Origin: a bacterium | Lineage (GTDB): Bacteria; Planctomycetota; Planctomycetia; Isosphaerales; Isosphaeraceae | Reading direction: 5' to 3' | Length of the DNA stretch: 64,000 bases | NCBI GenBank assembly: GCA_016125085.1 | Contig: WGMM01000020.1 | Location: 1 to 64,000 of the forward strand | Shown: positions 1 through 6,781 of the stretch, piece by piece | How the letters are laid out: each line of letters starts with the position of its first letter | Numbering within the stretch: position 1 is the stretch's first letter | Notes under the pieces: generated by a model | What the model was told of the DNA's origin: nothing | Seen by the model: the letters and a program-made list of their open reading frames with translations, nothing else | Database searches by the model: none | Position numbers and translations under genes: made by a program

Positions 1-183
1 CTCGATCGCCGGGCCCATTTCTCAAACGCTCGGCACCTATTCGTCGCCACGTTGATCAGTGAATCGCAGAACGGTTCCGAAAATTCGGATCGCTCAGGAT
101 GAAGTGATCGGACTGATCGATCCGATAATGAGGCCGACGGCGTTGACGAGTTCGACGAATTGTCCGCCCTGGACGAAGAATAG
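1..183 (+). CDS. possible 3' end of an upstream gene with an acidic tail and an in-frame TGA
   Basis: Reading in frame 1 from the window edge gives a coding-like stretch (a hydrophobic HLFVATLIS segment, then Ser/Asn/Asp-rich residues) to a TGA at 100-102. The same frame continues after it with the same acidic Ser/Asp/Glu character and ends at a TAG at 181-183, with residues EFDELSALDEE just before the stop. The next gene starts 30 bases later. Either the gene ends at 102, or the stop is a mutation, a sequencing error or a readthrough site. Other frames also end here: frame 3 stops at 60-62 and overlaps a GTG at 59. Most of the gene lies outside the window, so no family can be assigned. Confidence 0.3.
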
Positions 184-213
184 GACCGTCTGCATCGAAA
201 CGGAGCGGAAGGT

Positions 214-1302
214 ATGCAGGAAGACCGGTTTCCGGAACAGCTTCGGGGGTTCGAGATGCCCGGATCAGGGCCGATCCTGCCGAGCCGAGGTCTGGCTCTG
301 AGCGGCCTCGCTGAAGACTGGGCGGCCGGGGCATCGGATATCCGGTTCCTGACCGGAGCACCCGGTTCCGGCAAATCCTGGCTTTGGCGGATGGCGGTCG
401 AAAAGACCCGGTCGGTCCGCAGTGACCTGCGCTGGGTCTGGTATCCGCACTGGCCCGGAGCGAAACCGGCCGATCTGATTCTGGCCCTGATGAGTGCGAT
501 CGAAGAGTACGGCATCCATGAAAGGATGTCGCTGGAACGGATGTTCGTTCGCGCCGAACGGAAAATCCGGGAATTCCGCGAAGACGGGTACGGGCTCAGG
601 ATCGTTGTCGAGGAAGCTCATCATCTCGGATTCGATGGTTTCGAATCGATCCGAATCCTGACAGAGCGTTTGCGCCCTGTGGGAATTGACCTGAATGTCC
701 TGTTCGTAGGACGCACGACGCTGGTTTCGAAAATTCGGAAAGTCACGGGCGAATCACGTCCTTCAGGATGGCATCTGACGCATATCAGTCTGCCGGAAAC
801 GCTCGAACTTCTGAAATGGTTCGGTGGATCCGAAAAATCCTGGACAAGGGCGGAGGCGGACTGGATCCATCGAGAGGCTTTGGGGAATCCGCGCAGAATC
901 ATCCGCTGGGCCGAGACCGTTCCAGGCTCTCCGAAAGAGCAGGACAAACCGACCATCAAGCCAGGGTTCGGCTACGAGGCGTCTGGCTGGAGTCCGTCAT
1001 CATCCCGAGTGTCGCTGCTGTCGGAACCGTTGATCCCGACACGGCCGCCACTGGCCGAGGCAGAAGGCGTGATCGAAGTCGGGTACGAGGACGATGAACT
1101 GCCGTCCCAGGCGGACTTCGAGGTTGGGTCGGCCGGCGATTCCCGGCTCGTGTCCGGGCAAGTACCGGGAGCCGATGCCGAGATGCCTTCCGAATTCACT
1201 TCCAGAACGACACGGTATCGCATGGAATCAGGCGAATCATTCGCACCTTATGGCCTGGGAACGAGCCGGAATGAAGCGGCGCCCGAGTCGCCACAGGATT
1301 GA
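214..1302 (+). CDS. ExeA/TniB-like P-loop ATPase with disordered tail
   Basis: This 362-residue protein has a clear Walker A motif, GAPGSGKS, near residue 47 and a Walker B-like strand LRIVVEEAHH near residue 130, where the usual Asp-Glu pair is Glu-Glu. A later FVGRTT sensor-like segment and a small C-terminal helical part fit AAA ATPases of the ExeA/GspA type, which work with secretion or pilus machinery, or of the TniB type, which serve transposition. The last 110 or so residues are low-complexity, rich in Ser, Pro, Glu and Gly, and probably disordered. The ATG at 214 follows a purine-rich GGAGCGGAAGG. No peptidoglycan-binding domain is seen, unlike classical ExeA. The partner is unknown because the upstream gene is cut by the window edge. 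Confidence 0.72.
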   Translation: MQEDRFPEQLRGFEMPGSGPILPSRGLALSGLAEDWAAGASDIRFLTGAPGSGKSWLWRMAVEKTRSVRSDLRWVWYPHWPGAKPADLILALMSAIEEYGIHERMSLERMFVRAERKIREFREDGYGLRIVVEEAHHLGFDGFESIRILTERLRPVGIDLNVLFVGRTTLVSKIRKVTGESRPSGWHLTHISLPETLELLKWFGGSEKSWTRAEADWIHREALGNPRRIIRWAETVPGSPKEQDKPTIKPGFGYEASGWSPSSSRVSLLSEPLIPTRPPLAEAEGVIEVGYEDDELPSQADFEVGSAGDSRLVSGQVPGADAEMPSEFTSRTTRYRMESGESFAPYGLGTSRNEAAPESPQD

Positions 1303-1470
1303 TAAGCGATCGGAATAATCGTACGAATCGGACCGATCGATTCGTCACGATGAAATCACACGGATTTAGGAGACGAACAGGAAGCCTGCGAGACGATAGA
1401 AAGCTCAGTTTCGACCGGTTCGAGAATTGGCGATCCACGGCCGTACGCCTTTTCGAGAACCACGGAACTT

Positions 1471-1605
1471 ATGACGGATGTCGCCGGTGGTCCAATCGGT
1501 GCTCTTGTCACGTCGATCTTTCCCGAGGTCGGCGAACCATGGTTCGGAACGGAGTCTAACCGCATCCGCAACGAACAAATGGCGACATCCGTCATTCTTT
1601 TTTTT
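1471..1605. repeat. nested inverted repeat with T-run, candidate structured RNA
   Basis: ATGACGGATGTCGCC at 1471-1485 is matched exactly by its reverse complement at 1581-1595. Near the centre is a 14-base perfect palindrome, CGAACCATGGTTCG (1533-1546). An eight-T run (1598-1605) follows the right arm on the plus strand, so it could be a transcript closed by a 15-bp stem and ended like a terminator. It lies in the gap 1303-1618, which holds no convincing gene. I see no target-site duplication, so a small mobile element is less likely. Confidence 0.55.
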
Positions 1606-1618
1606 GCGAGCCTGTCAC

Positions 1619-1930
1619 TCAGCCATTTCGCCAGCGAAACAGCGATGGCCTCATTCTCGTGGAAACGTCCTGGGAAATCGCGCTGATGCGACCGGAAAGA
1701 CCCTGGTTGCGGCTTTCCAGCTCCTGGGTGTACATCGAGAGCACCCGGTTCAGAAATGCGACTTGCGTCGGGTCGGTCGCGTTGTCGAGACGTTTGTCCG
1801 TTTCCTCGATTTGATCCGCGAGGTAAACGACGAGCTGGGCCAGCCCGCGAAGTTCACCAAGATTCTGGTAAATCTTGCGGATGTATTCTTCGGAGACGCC
1901 CTGGGCGGGATTGACGGTTACGGAACTCAT
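1619..1930 (-). CDS. small helical protein of unknown function
   Basis: This 103-residue protein is predicted by eye to be almost entirely helical, with heptad-like hydrophobic spacing and many Gln, Glu and Arg residues (for example LVVYLADQIEETDKRL). There is no signal peptide or membrane segment, and I recognise no family. Its ATG overlaps the stop codon of the upstream minus-strand gene in a TGATG arrangement, so the two are almost certainly co-translated and probably act together. The C-terminus is basic (RPSLFRWRNG). Confidence 0.7.
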   Translation of the reverse strand: MSSVTVNPAQGVSEEYIRKIYQNLGELRGLAQLVVYLADQIEETDKRLDNATDPTQVAFLNRVLSMYTQELESRNQGLSGRISAISQDVSTRMRPSLFRWRNG

Positions 1931-2307
1931 CAGATACGGCCTCCCGAAAGATTCATGGCATCGACTGTCGCATTGATCAGGTCCTGAACGCTCATCGCCT
2001 CACTGGACGGAGCTTCCGGCCGGGGTGCCATGCCGCCCGCGAGCCATTGGTTCACGGCGTCCATGAACTCGCCGATGGCACCTGAATCGCCACCATTGAG
2101 CTTCAGATGATTCATGTGCATGCGAATCAGCTGTTCCAGGAAGATTCGCGTCCCGGCGTCCGTTTCTTCCTGATGCCGTTCCAGATCCGACATTACGGCG
2201 CGCACCAGAAAGTCCATGAACTGCAACTGGCCACGTATTTCCGGAACGAAATCCTTCAGTACCTCCAGAATCGCCGCGCGATCGAGAGTCCCGTCTTCTG
2301 CGGACAT
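1930..2307 (-). CDS. unknown protein coupled to the downstream small helical protein
   Basis: This 125-residue protein has an N-terminal helical region (LKDFVPEIRGQLQFMDFLVRAV), a His/Met-rich middle (RMHMNHLKLN), a Pro-rich linker (APRPEAPSS) and a short C-terminal helix with VQDLINATVDAMNL. It has no signal peptide, membrane segment or recognisable domain. It is the first gene of a two-gene unit, overlapping the next gene by one base. AGGAGATAT lies just before its ATG on the minus strand and is a good ribosome-binding site. The pair reads away from the H-NOX operon across a 740-base divergent region. Confidence 0.75.
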   Translation of the reverse strand: MSAEDGTLDRAAILEVLKDFVPEIRGQLQFMDFLVRAVMSDLERHQEETDAGTRIFLEQLIRMHMNHLKLNGGDSGAIGEFMDAVNQWLAGGMAPRPEAPSSEAMSVQDLINATVDAMNLSGGRI

Positions 2308-2526
2308 TCGTCATATCTCCTTGAATGACTGATCCGAAGCGGTTCCGATGCCGTTCGAACCGTCGTCGAACGGCGATACGAAGCAACGCAATTTGCCCGT
2401 CAGAACGGCAATGCGACGCAAAACCGCGTCAGGAATGGTCGTGCGAAAGGTCATGAGATCGTGGCATGGCGAGATCAGCGGACTCGTTCCGCCTGTCTTC
2501 GCGGAGAGTAATCGACTTCCCCTGAC

Positions 2527-2541
2527 TTGACAAGACTTGTC
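2527..2541. promoter_or_regulatory. operator-like palindrome overlapping a TTGACA box
   Basis: GACAAG-A-CTTGTC (2529-2541) is a perfect 6+1+6 inverted repeat. It overlaps TTGACA (2527-2532), a consensus -35 hexamer. An AT-rich stretch follows, but the best -10-like hexamer, TACGAT, is 19 bases away, longer than usual. It could be a repressor site; the regulator is unknown. Confidence 0.3.
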
Positions 2542-2796
2542 GTTAAATTTTTACGATCTTATCGATTATGCCGATCATACGCATCTCGCCCGTCTGGCGA
2601 ATTGTCCGCAATCTTTCGATCGGCAAGCTGGTTCTCACGTCGGGCCTCGGGCGTCGTTCCCGGTCTTTGCCCGTGGAAGTGCGGGAGGTCTCTTCGGCCG
2701 GATTGCCCGATGGCCGGAGCTTTTTCGACAATTGTGGAATATCTTTCGGCCATGTTTCCGAAACCGCCTGAATTTTGGCGGATTTCCATGAACTGG

Positions 2797-2824
2797 TTAC
2801 GAATTGGTATGAAAGTAGTATGAT
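2797..2824 (+). promoter_or_regulatory. candidate promoter for the H-NOX/kinase operon
   Basis: TTACGA (2797-2802) and TATGAT (2819-2824) are spaced 16 bases apart, upstream of the H-NOX gene. The -10 is good and the -35 poor. It implies a leader of roughly 220 bases. The same TATGAT box occurs before other gene starts in this window. Confidence 0.3.
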
Positions 2825-3048
2825 ATTCGGATCTATCTCATCTGAAGCGAAATTGCCCGAACCCAATAATGCCCGATGGGGCCGGATCAGCATTCGAAGG
2901 CTCAGCCGCAGTCGGTCGACCGGTTGACGAACGGGGGCTCGTACCGCAACGGACAACACGCATGCACGAATCGCCGGATGGAGTCGTGCGTTGAGGCGGA
3001 CGACGCGAGACCGGTTCAGCGAACAGAGCGAACACTGGAGTACAGCCG

Positions 3049-3591
3049 ATGAAAGGTATCGTATTTTGTGAGTTCCTTGAGATGGTCGAATCGGAGGACG
3101 GATTCGGCATGGTCGACCGACTGATCGAATCGGCGAAGCTGCCGAGCGGTGGTTCTTACACCGCGGTCGGAACTTACGATCATGCGGAGCTGGTCGCGCT
3201 TCTGATCGCCTATTCGGGCCAGAAGAATCTGTCGGTACCGGAGTTGCTTCGGGCATTCGGAAAATATCTGTTCGGACGCTTCGTCGTGCTCTACCCTGTT
3301 TTTTTCGAAAACAAGCGGTCGGCGTTCGACTTCCTTTCGCACATCGATAGCTATATTCATGTCGAGGTGCGTAAACTATATGCGGATGCGGAATTGCCGA
3401 AGTTCACCCATCGAGTCCTCGACCACAACCGACTCGAGCTGACATATACTTCAGCGAAGCATTTGCCTGACTTCGCCGAAGGACTCATGCGTGGTTGCAT
3501 CGATCATTTCGGTGAGACCATCGAACTGAATCGGCAGGCCGTCGTATTCGATGGCGTAGAGAGCGAACGGTTCACACTGACCAGAAGCTAG
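3049..3591 (+). CDS. H-NOX heme-nitric oxide/oxygen sensor
   Basis: This 180-residue protein is a single H-NOX domain of the usual length. The segment FDFLSHIDSYIHVEVRKLY aligns with the proximal-helix region of soluble guanylate cyclase, placing the heme-ligating histidine at His104. The propionate-binding motif, normally YxSxR, reads YTSAK (residues 133-137), with Lys in place of Arg. The family binds heme through that histidine and senses nitric oxide, and in some members oxygen. The next gene, 9 bases downstream, is a hybrid histidine kinase. This is the standard bacterial H-NOX/kinase pairing, in which NO-bound H-NOX controls kinase activity. The protein is cytoplasmic, with no signal or membrane segment. 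Overall confidence is high; ligand selectivity cannot be told from sequence. Confidence 0.94.
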   Translation: MKGIVFCEFLEMVESEDGFGMVDRLIESAKLPSGGSYTAVGTYDHAELVALLIAYSGQKNLSVPELLRAFGKYLFGRFVVLYPVFFENKRSAFDFLSHIDSYIHVEVRKLYADAELPKFTHRVLDHNRLELTYTSAKHLPDFAEGLMRGCIDHFGETIELNRQAVVFDGVESERFTLTRS

Positions 3592-3600
3592 GATCTCGGG

Positions 3601-6339
3601 ATGTCCGAAACCGAGGAGATCTGGCGAAAGCGGCTCGAACGCGAGCGTGCCGCGCGGAAGCAGGCCGAAGCGCTGCTCGAACGCAAGAGCCTGGAACTTT
3701 ACGAATCGAATCGGAGCCTGCAGGCGTCATATGACGAGCTGGAGGTGCGAGTCGCTGCGCGAACCGAAGAACTTTCGCAAGCGAACGTCAGGCTTCAGGA
3801 GGAAATTGCGGAACGTCTGCGGATCGAAGGCTCGCTGAGAACGAGCGAATCGCAGGCGCGTACTCTCGCGCTGGTCGCGAGCCGAACTGTCAATGCGGTC
3901 GTGATCACGGGAGCGAACGGAAAGATCGAATGGGTCAATTCCGGTTTCGAGCGGATCACGGGCTATCGTGGCGAAGAGGTGATCGGTCGAACTCCGGGAT
4001 CCTTTCTGCAGGGACCGGAGACGGACCGCGAGACGGTTCGCTACATGAAGGAACGGATCGTTCGGGGGGAAATGTTCGAATGCGACCTGCTGAACTATCA
4101 CAAAAGCGGTCGTACGTACTGGCTGCACATCGAAGCCCAGCCTCTGTTCGACGAATCGGGCCGCCTGACCCACTTCATGGCGATCGAGACCGACATCACC
4201 GAAAGGCGTGAATCGGAACAGACGTTGCGCGAAAGCGAAGAGCGGTTCCGGACACTGGCGGATTCCGCACCGGTTCTGATCTGGATGACCGATGCCCGGG
4301 AGCGGTTTTTCTACTTCAATTCGACCTGGCAAAGTTTCACGGGCCGGCAACTCGATTCGGAGATCGATCAAGGCTGGTACGCGGGAGTTCATCCGGACGA
4401 TCGTGCCCGGGTCGAAACCGAATTCTGTAAGGCCTTTCGGGATCGAATATCGATCAGAACCGAATTTCGTCTGATGCATCGGGATGGCGAGCATCGATGG
4501 ATCCTCAACACGGGTGTCCCAAGGCTCACGCAGGACGGCCGGTTCGAAGGCTACGTGGGCTCGGCGATCGATATTCATGAACTGAAGCGGAAGACGGCCG
4601 CTCTCGCCGAACGTATCACACAGGCTGCCCTCGAAACCGAGATCGGTTACTCCGTAACGCAATTCGGTTCTCTCGAGGCCATCCTGGAACGATGTGCGAA
4701 CGCGATTTCCCGGCATCTTGGAACAGCTTTGACCCGCATATGGACCGTGCCTGCGGACGCGCCCGACGACCTCGCCGTTCTCGAATTGAAGGCATCCGTC
4801 GGCGATTGTTCGCCACCTCCGCAACCTGAGCACCGCATCGCGATCGGCGAGTTCAAGATCGGGAAAATCGCGCGGGATCGTCAGTCGGTTCTGATCCAGG
4901 ATATCGAGAATCATTCGAAGATGATCGACAAGGCCTGGGCACATGCCGAAGGTTTGAAGACGTTCTTCGGCTTTCCCCTGATCGTCGAAAACCGGCTCGT
5001 AGGGGTCCTGGTGGCGTTCGGTCGAAGGGCGTTCCCCGAAACGATCGTGGAAGATCTGAAATCGGTGGCCGATGCGATTTCGGTCGGGATCGAACGCAAG
5101 AACGCGGAACAGGCGCTGGTGAAGGCGAAGATCGATGCGGAAGAGGCCAGCCGTTCGAAGAGCGAGTTTCTGGCCAACATGAGTCACGAAGTCCGAACTC
5201 CGCTGGGCGCGATTCTCGGTTACAACGAATTGCTTACGGACTCCTCCGTCGAAGGGGCCCAGCGTGTCGAGATTCACGAGCGCATTCGGGCCAATGGCCA
5301 GCATCTGCTTCAGATTCTCAACGATATTCTGGATTTGTCGAAGATCGAAGCGGGGCGGCTCTTCATTGAGAAACTGCAGTTCGCGCCCGTCGACGTCGTG
5401 TCCGAAACCGTGGCCAATTTGCGTCCTCGGGCCGAAGAAAAAGGTGTCGGAATTTCCGTGGTGCAGACAGGCCCGATACCCCAGAGGATCATTTCGGACC
5501 CGACCCGATTGCGGCAGATCCTCATCAACCTGCTCGGAAACGCAGTCAAATTCACTCCAGCAGGCAAAAAGATCGCCGTCGGCATCGAGGTCAGGCCCGA
5601 TGAAGACATGCTGGTCTTTTACGTCGAGGACGAAGGAATCGGTATCACGCCTGCACAGCGGCGAAAACTCTTCAAGCCCTTCGAGCAGGGAGACAGCTCG
5701 ACCACCCGCCAGTTCGGCGGTACAGGCCTTGGTTTGAGCATCAGCAAGCGTCTCGCCGATATGATGGGGGGCGTGATGGACGTCACGAGCGAGCCAGGTG
5801 TCGGCAGCCGATTCTCGTTTCTGCTTCCGCTGTCGAAAATCGCAGTTTCGAAATGGTCGATCCAGTCAATTCCGGTCCGAAAACCGACGCAGGAATCACC
5901 ATCCGAGAATTTGACTCGAACGTCGCAGGGGTCTGCCCTTGACCTGATATCAGGCTCAAGAGTGCTCTTGTGTGAAGACAACCCGGACAATCAGCGGGTC
6001 ATCCGCTTTTACCTCAAAAAAGCCGGGTTTACCGTCGATCTCGCTGAAAACGGTCGCATCGCGATCGACAAGGCTCTTTCGGAAAAATACGACCTCGTGC
6101 TGATGGACATGCAAATGCCGGAGCTCGATGGCTACGCCACGACGCGAACGCTTCGAAAAGCCGGGGTCGACCTCCCGATCGTCGCCGTCACCGCCAATGC
6201 GATGCGTGAAGACAGCGAAAAATGTCTCGACGCGGGATGCGATGACTATGTGCCGAAGCCGATCGACCCGGATCGGCTGATCAACACCGTGCAGCGGCTT
6301 CTGATGGTCAGGCGTGGGCCGCTCGGAACGATCCGTTAA
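3601..6339 (+). CDS. hybrid sensor histidine kinase (PAS-PAS-GAF-HisKA-HATPase-REC)
   Basis: This 912-residue cytoplasmic kinase has, in order, an N-terminal coiled coil (about 1-85), PAS-PAC 1 (about 90-205), PAS-PAC 2 (about 215-335), a GAF-like domain (about 345-505), HisKA with MSHEVRTP and phospho-acceptor His529, HATPase with N-box NLLGNAVKFT and G-boxes DEGIGI and GGTGLGLSI, and a receiver domain (about 785-905) with phospho-acceptor Asp836 in MDMQMPELDG. PAS 1 resembles LOV domains (SFLQGPETD) but has no cysteine at the photo-adduct position. There are no membrane segments, so it senses an internal cue, most likely through the adjacent H-NOX protein. No separate output regulator is nearby, so phosphotransfer beyond the receiver must go to a distant partner. 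The gene ends inside a strong terminator hairpin. Confidence 0.95.
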   Translation: MSETEEIWRKRLERERAARKQAEALLERKSLELYESNRSLQASYDELEVRVAARTEELSQANVRLQEEIAERLRIEGSLRTSESQARTLALVASRTVNAVVITGANGKIEWVNSGFERITGYRGEEVIGRTPGSFLQGPETDRETVRYMKERIVRGEMFECDLLNYHKSGRTYWLHIEAQPLFDESGRLTHFMAIETDITERRESEQTLRESEERFRTLADSAPVLIWMTDARERFFYFNSTWQSFTGRQLDSEIDQGWYAGVHPDDRARVETEFCKAFRDRISIRTEFRLMHRDGEHRWILNTGVPRLTQDGRFEGYVGSAIDIHELKRKTAALAERITQAALETEIGYSVTQFGSLEAILERCANAISRHLGTALTRIWTVPADAPDDLAVLELKASVGDCSPPPQPEHRIAIGEFKIGKIARDRQSVLIQDIENHSKMIDKAWAHAEGLKTFFGFPLIVENRLVGVLVAFGRRAFPETIVEDLKSVADAISVGIERKNAEQALVKAKIDAEEASRSKSEFLANMSHEVRTPLGAILGYNELLTDSSVEGAQRVEIHERIRANGQHLLQILNDILDLSKIEAGRLFIEKLQFAPVDVVSETVANLRPRAEEKGVGISVVQTGPIPQRIISDPTRLRQILINLLGNAVKFTPAGKKIAVGIEVRPDEDMLVFYVEDEGIGITPAQRRKLFKPFEQGDSSTTRQFGGTGLGLSISKRLADMMGGVMDVTSEPGVGSRFSFLLPLSKIAVSKWSIQSIPVRKPTQESPSENLTRTSQGSALDLISGSRVLLCEDNPDNQRVIRFYLKKAGFTVDLAENGRIAIDKALSEKYDLVLMDMQMPELDGYATTRTLRKAGVDLPIVAVTANAMREDSEKCLDAGCDDYVPKPIDPDRLINTVQRLLMVRRGPLGTIR

Positions 6340-6387
6340 CGCTGAGTTGAGGCCGTCCGGACGCAGTCGTTAACGTCTGGGTTTTTT
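6334..6387 (+). terminator. rho-independent-like terminator after the kinase gene
   Basis: CGTTAACGCTG (6334-6344) can pair with CAG-T-CGTTAACG (6364-6375), with a second self-complementary block CGTCCGGACG inside. A six-T run follows at 6382-6387. The kinase stop codon lies within the left arm. The next gene is on the opposite strand, so termination here makes sense. Confidence 0.6.
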
Positions 6388-6418
6388 CGCACGGGATGAA
6401 AGAAAAAGATCCGGAGAA

Positions 6419-6646
6419 TCAGGGCGTTCCTGGTTCCGGGTCAGCGAACGGGTCGCCGATGGCCGGGTCGATCGTCCGGTTCACGCCGAGATTCCGGCAG
6501 AGGTAAGCGATAATGACGTGCTTGGACACGTTCAGGCCGACGATTCCCCAGAAAATGCCCTGGCGGAACAGCCAGAAATTCAGCGCCACGCAGGCGACGA
6601 GAATCATGAGGAACGTGAGACTGAACTGGGCTTGCCTGATCGCCAT
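6419..6646 (-). CDS. small two-helix membrane protein
   Basis: This 75-residue protein starts [20 protein letters not shown]. It has two hydrophobic segments (about residues 8-25 and 28-45) and a Pro/Asp-rich C-terminal tail ([11 protein letters not shown]). I chose the ATG at 6646 because the longer upstream reading is Arg-rich and not coding-like, while the protein from this Met has the composition of a membrane protein. It is convergent with the kinase gene. I recognise no family. Short hydrophobic proteins with an N-terminal 'FSL..L' segment are common in planctomycetes. Confidence 0.6.
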   Translation of the reverse strand: MAIRQAQFSLTFLMILVACVALNFWLFRQGIFWGIVGLNVSKHVIIAYLCRNLGVNRTIDPAIGDPFADPEPGTP

Positions 6647-6781
6647 GACTCGCGTCACCCTGATTCTCGTTCGGAATTGCCGATCGGTCGGCGGGAACCT
6701 ATGGCAAATTCGTGCGTGAGTGTCTACCTTATGGTAGTACTTCCGCACGAGGAATCCATAGCGCTTTCGAAGAGTCCTGGA

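Larger units (their letters stand above)
2308..3048. other. long divergent intergenic region
   Basis: About 740 bases separate the divergent starts of the unknown minus-strand pair and the H-NOX gene. No open frame here looks coding. It is AT-richer than its surroundings in places, especially 2540-2580 and 2800-2835, and holds the operator-like palindrome and promoter candidate listed separately. It most likely carries the regulation of both units. Confidence 0.6.

Noticed and set aside
97-105. Selenocysteine insertion at the TGA at 100-102
   Set aside because: No SECIS-like hairpin was seen after the codon and the context is an acidic low-complexity tail, not a redox site.
1299-1559. Short plus-strand open frame after the ATPase gene
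   Set aside because: Arg-rich, no ribosome-binding site and it runs through the inverted repeat; not coding-like.
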